DNA of 13,346 nucleotides from Thioalkalivibrio sp. GTDB taxonomy: Bacteria; Pseudomonadota; Gammaproteobacteria; Ectothiorhodospirales; Ectothiorhodospiraceae. The notes under the pieces were generated by a model. That model saw nothing but the letters and a program-made list of their open reading frames with translations, searched no databases and had not been told where the DNA came from. Positions 1 through 5,276 of the stretch are shown here, in pieces; the first letter of the stretch is position 1, and each line of letters begins with the position of its first letter. The stretch covers positions 1-13,346 of the forward strand of contig PULL01000276.1 of the NCBI GenBank assembly GCA_003550945.1. The letters run 5' to 3'. The position numbers and the translations under genes were made by a program.

Positions 1-106
1 CAGCGCCCTCGCTGGCCCGCCCGGCGGCGTCTTCCATCAGGAACAGAACGCGCACGCGACTACCCTCCGGGATACTCGGCGGAACCCGAATCGTGTGATG
101 TTCCAC
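1..106 (-). CDS. Partial small ORF of unknown function, runs off the left edge
   Basis: An open frame enters from the window edge. Its visible N-terminal part is about 35 residues and contains the stretch IRVPPSIPEGSRVRVLFL. A hydrophobic strand followed by P-E-G-x-x-V-x-V is common in small swapped-hairpin (AbrB-like or DUF104-like) antitoxins, but this is only a resemblance. I placed the start at the GTG at 104-106, which has no clear ribosome site. A second candidate start, the GTG at 53-55, has a good site (GGAGGGT, six bases upstream) but would cut off the motif. The gene lies about 55 bases downstream of the DUF433 gene on the same strand, where a toxin or antitoxin partner would be expected. 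It is not a recognisable DUF5615 toxin, the usual DUF433 partner. The stop codon is outside the window, so length and family cannot be judged. Confidence 0.3.
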   Translation of the reverse strand, partial: MEHHTIRVPPSIPEGSRVRVLFLMEDAAGRASEGA

Positions 107-171
107 GGCGGACCGGCGTCGTGCGCGTCCGCCACGCGCTCGTAGAGGGCGAGCAGCCTTTCAGGATTCAT
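37..171 (-). pseudogene. Remnant of type I restriction specificity subunit (HsdS) N-terminus
   Basis: The ATG at 169-171 overlaps the end of the DUF433 gene and starts a 44-residue frame beginning MNPERLLALYERVADAHDAG. From memory, this resembles the N-terminus of a subgroup of HsdS proteins (M-N-x-E-R-L-L-x-x-Y-E-R-x-A-[DE]-A-P-D-A), which normally continue into a target-recognition domain of several hundred residues. After about residue 19 the resemblance stops, and the frame ends at 37-39. A different frame (the partial gene at 1-106) takes over in this stretch, so the scrap appears joined to unrelated sequence by deletion or frameshift. HsdS chooses the DNA target of a type I restriction enzyme; this fragment could not do so. 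Family resemblance is recalled, not searched. Confidence 0.4.
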
Positions 172-418
172 CAGCGGGGGAAGGGCCTAGCGGAAACGGA
201 TCCGCTGTGGCTGGCGAATCGAACAGCCCACGCTGCTGTCCCAGCACGGCCGAATGAATGTCCTCTTCGGTCAGGTCGTATTCCCGCTTGATTTCGTCGC
301 TGGTCATGCCGGCGGCCAGGCTTCCCAGGACGATCGAAACCGGTACGCGTGTGCCGCGTATCACCGGCCGCCCGTGGCAGGTGGCGGGGTCGATTGCAAT
401 GCGGTTGGGTGGAATCAT
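161..418 (-). CDS. DUF433 domain protein, probable antitoxin
   Basis: An 85-residue protein starting at the ATG at 416-418, behind a strong ribosome site (GGAAGGAG, about ten bases upstream). Residues 5-50 carry the DUF433 signature: IDPATCHGRPVIRGTRVPV, then a helix with LAAGMTSDEI, then a second helix segment YDLTEEDI. DUF433 proteins are small helix-turn-helix-like proteins, usually encoded just before a DUF5615 PIN-like toxin, and are regarded as antitoxins. Here it follows the CopG-type antitoxin gene after a 37-base gap and is probably in the same transcript. The family usually continues after E-D-I with an A-A-L-x-Y-A-A helix. This protein has SAVLGQQRGLFDS and a proline-rich tail instead. 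Another frame over 230-260 reads A-G-T-A-A-W-A-V, so a frameshift near the C-terminus is possible. No DUF5615 partner is visible in the window. Confidence 0.8.
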   Translation of the reverse strand: MIPPNRIAIDPATCHGRPVIRGTRVPVSIVLGSLAAGMTSDEIKREYDLTEEDIHSAVLGQQRGLFDSPATADPFPLGPSPADES

Positions 419-455
419 CCGGATTTGCTCCTTCCCGTGAACTCCGGTCGCCTTG

Positions 456-728
456 TTACCGGTCCTCGCGCAGGCGACCTTCGACGTACTTGTGGAGAAT
501 GCTTGCGGCCAGGGTCTGGTAGGGAATGCCTTCCGCCAGTGCTTTCTTCTGAAGGCCGCGCAGATCCCTGGAGGAGAGCCGGATATTGATCCGCGCATCC
601 TTCCTGAACATCGCTTCCGCGTATTCCCGATGCCGCTTCCGCATGTCCGCTGCATTGGGCGCCTGCTTGAGCTCCCCGGCCTCAAAGGCCTCCAGGAGTT
701 CACGCTCGTTTTGATCCAGCCTGCTCAT
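456..728 (-). CDS. CopG/ribbon-helix-helix antitoxin paired with BrnT
   Basis: A 90-residue protein starting at the ATG at 726-728, which overlaps the brnT stop as ATGA; the ribosome site GGGAGGT lies five bases upstream. Residues 46-52 (RINIRLS) look like the DNA-binding beta strand of a ribbon-helix-helix protein. They are followed by the helix DLRGLQKKALAEG and the segment IPYQTLAASILHKYVEGRL (residues 68-86), typical of CopG-type antitoxins of the COG5304 kind. The charged, helical N-terminal 40 residues probably bind the toxin. Antitoxins of this class neutralise the partner toxin by direct binding and repress their own operon as a complex. The order toxin-then-antitoxin with a four-base overlap matches known brnTA modules. 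I do not assign brnA because the C-terminus is closer to generic CopG antitoxins than to the classic BrnA family. Confidence 0.85.
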   Translation of the reverse strand: MSRLDQNERELLEAFEAGELKQAPNAADMRKRHREYAEAMFRKDARINIRLSSRDLRGLQKKALAEGIPYQTLAASILHKYVEGRLREDR

Positions 729-1003
729 CTCGGACCTCCCAGATAGGTCTTGGTCGCTTTCCGGCTCGGAATGATCGTCTTCAGAAAGACTTCGTCTTCC
801 GACTCCACGAAGGGCACGAGATAGACATACCCCTCCATTTCGATCACGTGGATCTGCTGGCCTGGATAACGCTCCTGATTCGGGTGCTCCAACGTATCCA
901 GAATGCCGCCTGCCGACATCTGGAACACGACATCCTCGAAGGAAACATGCCTTTCCTGTCGCAGTTGCCTGTTCTTCTCCGGATCCCAGGTGATCGGCTT
1001 CAT
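725..1003 (-). CDS. brnT: BrnT family ribonuclease toxin
   Basis: A 92-residue protein. BrnT is a small RelE-fold ribonuclease that inhibits translation when its antitoxin is lost. The N-terminus MKPITWDPEKNRQLRQERHVSFEDV matches the BrnT pattern (I-x-W-D-x-x-K-x-x-x-N-x-x-K-H-x-V-S-F-E-x-A) only partly: the usual Asn/Lys before H-x-V-S is replaced by R-Q-E-R. The later part matches better: a histidine/valine strand (IHVIEMEG, residues 51-58), the VYLVPFVES strand, and the I-I-P-S-R-K-A-T end, in which the Ser-Arg-Lys-Ala motif is characteristic of the family. I chose the ATG at 1001-1003 because the protein then has family length; the in-frame ATG 60 bases further upstream would add residues unlike BrnT and run through the palindrome at 1017-1038. 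Its stop overlaps the antitoxin start. Confidence 0.9.
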   Translation of the reverse strand: MKPITWDPEKNRQLRQERHVSFEDVVFQMSAGGILDTLEHPNQERYPGQQIHVIEMEGYVYLVPFVESEDEVFLKTIIPSRKATKTYLGGPR

Positions 1004-1016
1004 TGGACCCACGGTA

Positions 1017-1038
1017 GCACAAAAGGTGCCTTTTGTAC
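1017..1038 (-). promoter_or_regulatory. Near-perfect palindrome upstream of brnT, probable operator
   Basis: Two ten-base arms (GCACAAAAGG and CCTTTTGTAC on the plus strand) are separated by two bases. Nine of ten base pairs match. The palindrome ends 13 bases before the brnT start codon. RHH antitoxins bind such inverted repeats to repress their own operon, so this is the likely binding site of the CopG-type antitoxin or its complex with BrnT. I see no convincing -35/-10 pair around it. It follows directly after the stop codon of the HsdM-like fragment. Confidence 0.55.
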
Positions 1039-1266
1039 TCAGGGGTCTCGTAATGGGGAACATGTCCAGTTCATGGCCCGGGCATGGTCAACCAGATGCC
1101 GGGGCACTCCCCGCACCAATGTCTCCGACAGGATCGCCTTCAGTTCGGCCCGGATGGCTGCCACCTCAGCCTCGGCGCTATTCAGGTCTTCCAGCAGCTC
1201 CTTGGGATCGCCGTGGTCTTCAGCGACGGTGTGCGGGTTTTTGATGGGCTCCCGGGGTCGGACCAA
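1039..1266 (-). pseudogene. C-terminal fragment of type I restriction methyltransferase (HsdM)
   Basis: An open frame whose residues from about position 8 read IKNPHTVAEDHGDPKELL, followed by an acidic helix ending LKAILSETL. From memory, HsdM subunits of one subgroup end with L-D-I-K-N-P-H, then G-D-P-x-x-L-L and a coiled helix with R-x-x-L-K. The rest of the methyltransferase (SAM-binding and NPPY motifs) is absent: the frame is closed by a TGA at 1273-1275, and nothing methyltransferase-like lies further up to the tRNA-Cys gene. The first residues (VRPREP) are probably junction sequence. The position, just upstream of brnT and with an HsdS-like start downstream of the DUF433 gene, fits an hsdM-TA-hsdS operon that has lost its body. 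The assignment rests on pattern memory and should be treated as tentative. Confidence 0.42.
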
Positions 1267-1280
1267 GATATATCACTCTA

Positions 1281-1355
1281 TTTGTTCGCCAAATGGGCCA
1301 GTGACGGGGATGAATCACGCCTTCAAAGGCCATTTCAGCGGTCAAAAACGGCCGC
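1281..1355. mobile_element. Possible IS21-type insertion sequence end remnant
   Basis: The stretch contains two imperfect copies of a short motif, read on the minus strand as TGGCCCATTTGGCG (around 1288-1301) and TGGCCTTTGAAGGCG (around 1319-1333), followed by a GACCGCTGAAA stretch and a GGCCG block. Ends of IS21-like elements carry several spaced copies of a TGGCC[CA]TTT-like motif with a GGTCAAAA/TTTTGACC block. The likeness is from memory and no transposase gene is present. It abuts the point where the HsdM-like fragment is cut off, which would fit an insertion or IS-mediated deletion. I see no gene between here and the tRNA-Cys gene. Confidence 0.22.
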
Positions 1356-1467
1356 CGAGAATGAATGTATCGTCTCGCTACGAAATACGATCGCACAACA
1401 GGCACAACAACCCGCGCGCAAGGCGACACAGGGCGAACAGGCCTCTTCGAGTTCCGGAAACGAGTGA

Positions 1468-1541
1468 TGGAGGCTGGGGTCGGAATCGAACCGGCGTACA
1501 CGGCTTTGCAGGCCGCTGCATAACCACTCTGCCACCCAGCC
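1468..1541 (-). tRNA. cysT: tRNA-Cys (anticodon GCA)
   Basis: The sequence folds as a cloverleaf. The acceptor stem is GGCTGGG with CCCAGCC, the discriminator is T, and the 3' CCA is encoded. The anticodon arm is GCGGC-CTGCAAA-GCCGT, placing GCA in the loop. The T-loop is TTCGATT. The T-stem, GCCGG/CCGAC, has one C-A mismatch at the second pair. It lies 78 bases downstream of tRNA-Gly, the same order as glyW-cysT in E. coli, and is probably co-transcribed with it. No tRNA-Leu follows, unlike E. coli. Confidence 0.95.
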
Positions 1542-1588
1542 AGGGTGCGGGACCTTCACGTGCGCAGTGAGCTGCGCCCTAAACGCAA

Positions 1589-1609
1589 AACCCCGGCGGC
1601 ACCGGGGTT
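1589..1609 (-). terminator. GC-rich hairpin with short T run between the two tRNA genes
   Basis: An eight-base-pair stem (AACCCCGG / CCGGGGTT) with a five-base loop. On the minus strand it is followed by a short T run (the stem ends in TT and TTGCG follows). It resembles a weak intrinsic terminator or a processing hairpin placed after tRNA-Gly and before tRNA-Cys. A second six-base-pair hairpin, GCGCAG/CTGCGC at 1562-1577, lies between it and tRNA-Cys. If it terminates, it would lower tRNA-Cys relative to tRNA-Gly. Confidence 0.4.
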
Positions 1610-1619
1610 CGCAGGATTC

Positions 1620-1695
<76 letters not shown>

Positions 1696-1713
1696 AGCGG
1701 TTCCAGGCCGCGT

Positions 1714-1741
1714 ATTTTACAGACTCCGCGAATCCCGTCAA
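1714..1741 (-). promoter_or_regulatory. Sigma-70 promoter of the tRNA-Gly/tRNA-Cys unit
   Basis: On the minus strand there is a -35 TTGACG (five of six), a 16-base spacer and a -10 TAAAAT (five of six). The expected start site is near 1706, about ten bases before the tRNA-Gly 5' end. The -10 is followed by a GC-rich discriminator (ACGCGG), as is usual for stable-RNA promoters under stringent control. Confidence 0.75.
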
Positions 1742-1896
1742 CAGATATCGCAATCCTCTGATTTCTCTACGGTTCCGGAGGGCGCGAGCGAATCGCGCGC
1801 GCGGAATCGTTCTGGTGAAGATCACGGCTAGAAGGCCCAGCCGGGACACCAAGCTACAGGTGACAAAATACCGCGTGAGCGGCAGGATAGCAGGTT

Positions 1897-1915
1897 CGCG
1901 CACAATCGGTGCGCG
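1897..1915 (+). other. Seven-base-pair inverted repeat before the patatin gene
   Basis: CGCGCAC and GTGCGCG flank a five-base centre, ending 25 bases before the patatin start codon. It could be an operator or a leader hairpin. The rest of 1742-1896 holds a weaker GCGCGA/TCGCGC hairpin (1782-1798) and no convincing -35/-10 pair on the plus strand, so the promoter of the patatin gene is not identified. Confidence 0.25.
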
Positions 1916-1940
1916 CGCCATTACGCACGAGGTAACCGGC

Positions 1941-2879
1941 ATGAACCGCAGGACCTGGAATCGGCGGGACGCGCTCTCCTTACTGCTGGCGGGAGCTTTG
2001 GCGCCCGTCGTGGGGTCCGCGCGCGCGGACGATCGCCCCAACGAACCCCGTATTGGCCTGGCGCTGGGCAGCGGTGGCGCGCGGGGGCTTGCGCACATCC
2101 AGGTTTTCGAAGTCCTGGACGCGCTTGACCTTCGTCCTCACAGGATCTCAGGGGCAAGCATCGGCGCAATCATGGGCTCGCTGTACGCCGCCGGCCTTTC
2201 CGCGAACGATATCCATGACGCCCTCGACACCGTGACCAAGGCCCAAGATGAGACCTGGTTCGAGGCCATTCTCTCCCGGGACCTGTTCCGCTGGCTGCGT
2301 TTCGTCGAACCCGGCGTGGCCCGTGGTGGCGTGGCGCGATCCGACGCCTTCGTCGAATTCCTGAAGGAAACCGCCGGCGTTTCCCGGTTCGACGAACTCG
2401 AAATCCCGCTGCAGGTGGTGGCCACCGATTTCTGGACCCGGGAGATGGTGGTCTTCGACAGCGGCGAGCTGTGGCCCGCAGTTCAGGGCAGCATGGCCGT
2501 ACCGGGCCTGTTCAAGCCGGTCGAACACGAGGACCGCCTGTTGGTCGATGGCGGTCTGACCAACCCGGTCCCCTTCGACCTGCTCGAGGACTGCGACCTG
2601 ATTATCGCGGTCGATGTGCTGGGAACCCGCACACCCGAGGGGGCTGAAGAAGTCCCTTCGTCGATGGAGAGCATCTTCAACACCTTCCAGATCATGCAGA
2701 GCTCGATCCTGGCGGAAAAACTCCGGCGGATCGAACCCGACATCCTGGTGCGGCCCGAGATCAAGGACATCCGCGTGCTGGATTTCTATCGGTTCGAGGA
2801 CATTTTCGAACAAGGACGCCCCGCCCGGGACGCGCTCGAGGCGGAGCTGCGCGAGCTCCTGGGGCGGTCGGGAGACTGA
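1941..2879 (+). CDS. Patatin-like phospholipase with Tat-type signal peptide
   Basis: A 312-residue serine lipid hydrolase of the patatin/RssA type, expected to release fatty acids from phospholipids or lysophospholipids. The oxyanion-hole motif GSGGARG is at residues 43-49, the nucleophile motif GASIG at 71-75 (catalytic Ser73), and the DGG motif at 203-205 (catalytic Asp203), so the Ser-Asp dyad is complete. The N-terminus, with NRRDALSLLLAGALAPVVG and an A-R-A cleavage site near residue 29, looks like a twin-arginine signal, implying a periplasmic product. I chose the ATG at 1941 because GAGGT lies seven bases upstream and the signal peptide starts there; the frame is open far upstream, but only through the tRNA genes. 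It converges with pgsA (12 bases between stop codons) and interrupts the usual pgsA-glyW linkage, suggesting a later insertion. The natural substrate cannot be told from sequence. Confidence 0.92.
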   Translation: MNRRTWNRRDALSLLLAGALAPVVGSARADDRPNEPRIGLALGSGGARGLAHIQVFEVLDALDLRPHRISGASIGAIMGSLYAAGLSANDIHDALDTVTKAQDETWFEAILSRDLFRWLRFVEPGVARGGVARSDAFVEFLKETAGVSRFDELEIPLQVVATDFWTREMVVFDSGELWPAVQGSMAVPGLFKPVEHEDRLLVDGGLTNPVPFDLLEDCDLIIAVDVLGTRTPEGAEEVPSSMESIFNTFQIMQSSILAEKLRRIEPDILVRPEIKDIRVLDFYRFEDIFEQGRPARDALEAELRELLGRSGD

Positions 2880-2891
2880 ACCAGCGCCCGG

Positions 2892-3443
2892 TCACGCCAC
2901 CCGCCGCGCCGCCAGCATGTACTGCACCATCGACACCAGCGTCAGCACCGCGGCGAGGTAGAGCAGCCACTCGCCGATCGCGAACATTGGGAGTGGGCCA
3001 AGCGGCACCGCCCACAGCAGCAGGAAGATGGAGACCATCTGCGCGGTCGTCTTGACCTTGCCGACCCAGGAAACCGCAACGCGCGCCCGTTTCCCGATTT
3101 CGGCCATCCACTCGCGCAACGCCGAGATCGCGATCTCGCGCCCAATGATCACGATCGCGGCGATGCTGATGCCCAGCGCCGCGGACGAATCGACCACCAG
3201 CACCAGCGCCGCCGCGACGATCAGCTTGTCCGCCACCGGGTCGAGAAAGGCACCGAAACGCGATTCGACCTCGAATCGCCGAGCCAGGTATCCGTCCAGC
3301 CAGTCGGTGAACCCCGCCAGCGCGAAAATCAGGGCCGCGGCGATCCCGCCCCAGGGCGCGGGCAGCGCATAGAACAGCACCACCATCAGCGGGATCAGGG
3401 CGATACGCGACCAGGTCAACCAGGTGGGCAGTTTGCGTAGCAT
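2892..3443 (-). CDS. pgsA: CDP-diacylglycerol-glycerol-3-phosphate 3-phosphatidyltransferase
   Basis: A 183-residue inner-membrane enzyme that joins glycerol-3-phosphate to CDP-diacylglycerol to give phosphatidylglycerol phosphate, the committed step toward phosphatidylglycerol and cardiolipin. The CDP-alcohol phosphotransferase motif D-x2-D-G-x2-A-R-x8-G-x3-D-x3-D is complete: D47, D50, G51, A54, R55, G64, D68, D72. The N-terminal segment LPTWLTWSRIALIPLM is typical of PgsA, and about five hydrophobic helices follow (near 16-32, 34-46, 76-100, 135-148 and 158-178). The length matches the family. The ATG at 3441-3443 lies one base after the uvrC stop, so the two are translationally coupled, the usual uvrC-pgsA arrangement. 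It is the last gene of the leftward train and converges with the patatin gene; I see no clear terminator in the 12-base gap. Confidence 0.97.
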   Translation of the reverse strand: MLRKLPTWLTWSRIALIPLMVVLFYALPAPWGGIAAALIFALAGFTDWLDGYLARRFEVESRFGAFLDPVADKLIVAAALVLVVDSSAALGISIAAIVIIGREIAISALREWMAEIGKRARVAVSWVGKVKTTAQMVSIFLLLWAVPLGPLPMFAIGEWLLYLAAVLTLVSMVQYMLAARRVA

Positions 3444-3444
3444 C

Positions 3445-5271
3445 TCAACTCTCGTGAAAACCCTCGTAGATCGCCCGGGCCAACCCTCGGCTGATGCCGG
3501 GGACTTTCGTCAGCTCCTCGGCGCCAGCCCGAGCGATGCCCTGCATGCCGCCGAAGTGACGCAGCAGCGCGGCGCGGCGCTTCGGACCCAGGCCTGGAAT
3601 GCCCTCCAGCCGCGATTCCCGCCGCGCCTTGGCACGCCTCGCCCGATGCCCGGTGATCGCAAAGCGATGGGCTTCGTCGCGGATCTGCTGGATCAGGTGC
3701 AGGGCGCTGGACTGCGCTGGCAGTATAGAAGGGCCATCCACCCCACTCAACACCAGTGTTTCCAGTCCCGGTCGCCGCTCCGCGCCCTTCGCCACGCCGA
3801 CCACGCGAAGGTCCTCCATCCCGACGGCCCGCAGCACATCGAGCGCCTGCGCCACTTGCCCCTTGCCGCCATCGATGAACAGGATGTCGGGCACCCGGCC
3901 CTCCCCTTTCTTCAGCCGGGCGAAACGGCGCTCCAGCGCCTGGTGCATCGCCGCGTAGTCGTCGCCAGGCTCGATCCCGGCAATGTTGAACCGCCGGTAA
4001 TCGGATTTGATCGGGCCTTCGGGCCCGAACACCACGCAGGACGCGACGGTGCCCTCGCCCTGAGTGTGCGAGATGTCGAAGCACTCCATCCGGGTGGGCA
4101 GCTCGGGCAGGTTCAAGGCCTCGGCCAGTGCCTGCAAACGCGCCTGCTGCCCGGCCTTCCCCGCGAGATGAGCCTGCAGTGCCAGCCGCGCGTTGCGTTC
4201 GGCCATCCGCAGCCACTCGGCCCGCTCCCCACGCGGAGACCATCCCAGTTGCACGCGGCTCCCGCGACGCTGTTGCAGAAGCGCCTCCAGCGCCTCCGGG
4301 GCTTCCGGCCGGTGCGAGACCAGCACCCGGCGCGGCGGCTCCCGCTCCGCGTAGTACTGCGCGAGAATCGCGGCCATGATCTCGGCGTCGTCGGCTTCCT
4401 CCGGCAGGCGCGGGTAGCGCACGGTGTTGCCCAGATTCTGGCCGTTGCGTACGAAGAAGATCTGCACCGCCGCCGTGCCACCTTCGCGCGCCAGCGCAAA
4501 GACATCGGCATCGCCCTCGCCTCCCGCCACGTATTGCTGCTCCGAGATCTGGCGCAGGTTCGCGATCTGATCGCGCAGCCGCGCCGCGTGTTCGAAGCGC
4601 AGATCGGCCGCCGCGTTCTCCATCCGCTGCACCAGGTCGCCGATCACCTGGTCGCTGCGCCCTTGAAGGAAACGCACCGCGGCATCGATATCCGCTGCGT
4701 ACTCCTCCGGCTCGATGTACCCGACGCAGGGCGCGGTACAGCGCCCGATCTGGTACTGCAGGCAGGGCCGGCTGCGGTGCGCGAACATACTGTCTTCGCA
4801 CTGGCGCACGAGGAAGAGCTTCTGCAGCAGGTTCAGCGTATCGCGCACCGCGACCGCAGACGGATACGGCCCGAAATAGCGGACGCCTTTCTTCCGCGCA
4901 CCTCGGTGAAAGCCCAGCCGCGGGTATTCGTGATTGGAAACAAAGATATAGGGGAAACTTTTGTCATCCCGTAACAGGATGTTGTAGCGCGGACGGTGGC
5001 GCTTGATCAGGTTGGCCTCGAGGAGCAGCGCTTCGGCCTCGGTTTCGGTCGCCGCGACACGAATCGCCGCAATCTGGGCCACCATCGCGCGTGTTTTCGG
5101 GCTGCGTTCTCCGGCGGTTCGGAAATAGCTGGCGATGCGCTTGCGCAGGCTCTTCGCCTTGCCGACGTAAATCACCGTGCCCTCGGCGTCCAGCATCTGG
5201 TACACGCCGGGGGCCTGCGTGCAACTGCGCAGGAATGCCTTGTGCTCGAACGGGACTGTGGACTCCTTCAT
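3445..5271 (-). CDS. uvrC: Excinuclease ABC subunit C
   Basis: A 608-residue dual-incision nuclease of nucleotide excision repair, which cuts the damaged strand on both sides of a lesion marked by UvrA-UvrB. Domains in order are a GIY-YIG nuclease at about 18-97 (GVY at 22-24, IYVGKAKSLRKRI at 34-46), a four-cysteine cluster C158, C170, C178, C182 that matches the Fe-S site described for UvrC, a UVR UvrB-binding motif at about 206-241, the RNase H-like 5'-nuclease domain (CFDISH with D399, and FIDGGKGQ with D467), and a C-terminal helix-hairpin-helix pair at about 552-605 (IPGLGPKRRAALL and VPGISRGLARAI). The length is normal. The ATG at 5269-5271 lies five bases after the upstream glycosylase stop; the only ribosome-site-like sequence is a weak TGAAG, so coupling to the upstream gene is likely. 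Confidence 0.98.
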   Translation of the reverse strand: MKESTVPFEHKAFLRSCTQAPGVYQMLDAEGTVIYVGKAKSLRKRIASYFRTAGERSPKTRAMVAQIAAIRVAATETEAEALLLEANLIKRHRPRYNILLRDDKSFPYIFVSNHEYPRLGFHRGARKKGVRYFGPYPSAVAVRDTLNLLQKLFLVRQCEDSMFAHRSRPCLQYQIGRCTAPCVGYIEPEEYAADIDAAVRFLQGRSDQVIGDLVQRMENAAADLRFEHAARLRDQIANLRQISEQQYVAGGEGDADVFALAREGGTAAVQIFFVRNGQNLGNTVRYPRLPEEADDAEIMAAILAQYYAEREPPRRVLVSHRPEAPEALEALLQQRRGSRVQLGWSPRGERAEWLRMAERNARLALQAHLAGKAGQQARLQALAEALNLPELPTRMECFDISHTQGEGTVASCVVFGPEGPIKSDYRRFNIAGIEPGDDYAAMHQALERRFARLKKGEGRVPDILFIDGGKGQVAQALDVLRAVGMEDLRVVGVAKGAERRPGLETLVLSGVDGPSILPAQSSALHLIQQIRDEAHRFAITGHRARRAKARRESRLEGIPGLGPKRRAALLRHFGGMQGIARAGAEELTKVPGISRGLARAIYEGFHES

Positions 5272-5276
5272 GCGCT

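Noticed and set aside
1004..1467. A tRNA-Leu gene downstream of tRNA-Cys, as in E. coli
   Set aside because: No acceptor, T-loop or CCA pattern for a further tRNA is seen in this stretch.
3416..4974. Open frames of 460-516 residues overlapping uvrC in other frames
   Set aside because: uvrC is intact with all its motifs in its own frame; the others are low-complexity Arg/Ala-rich or antisense translations without domains.
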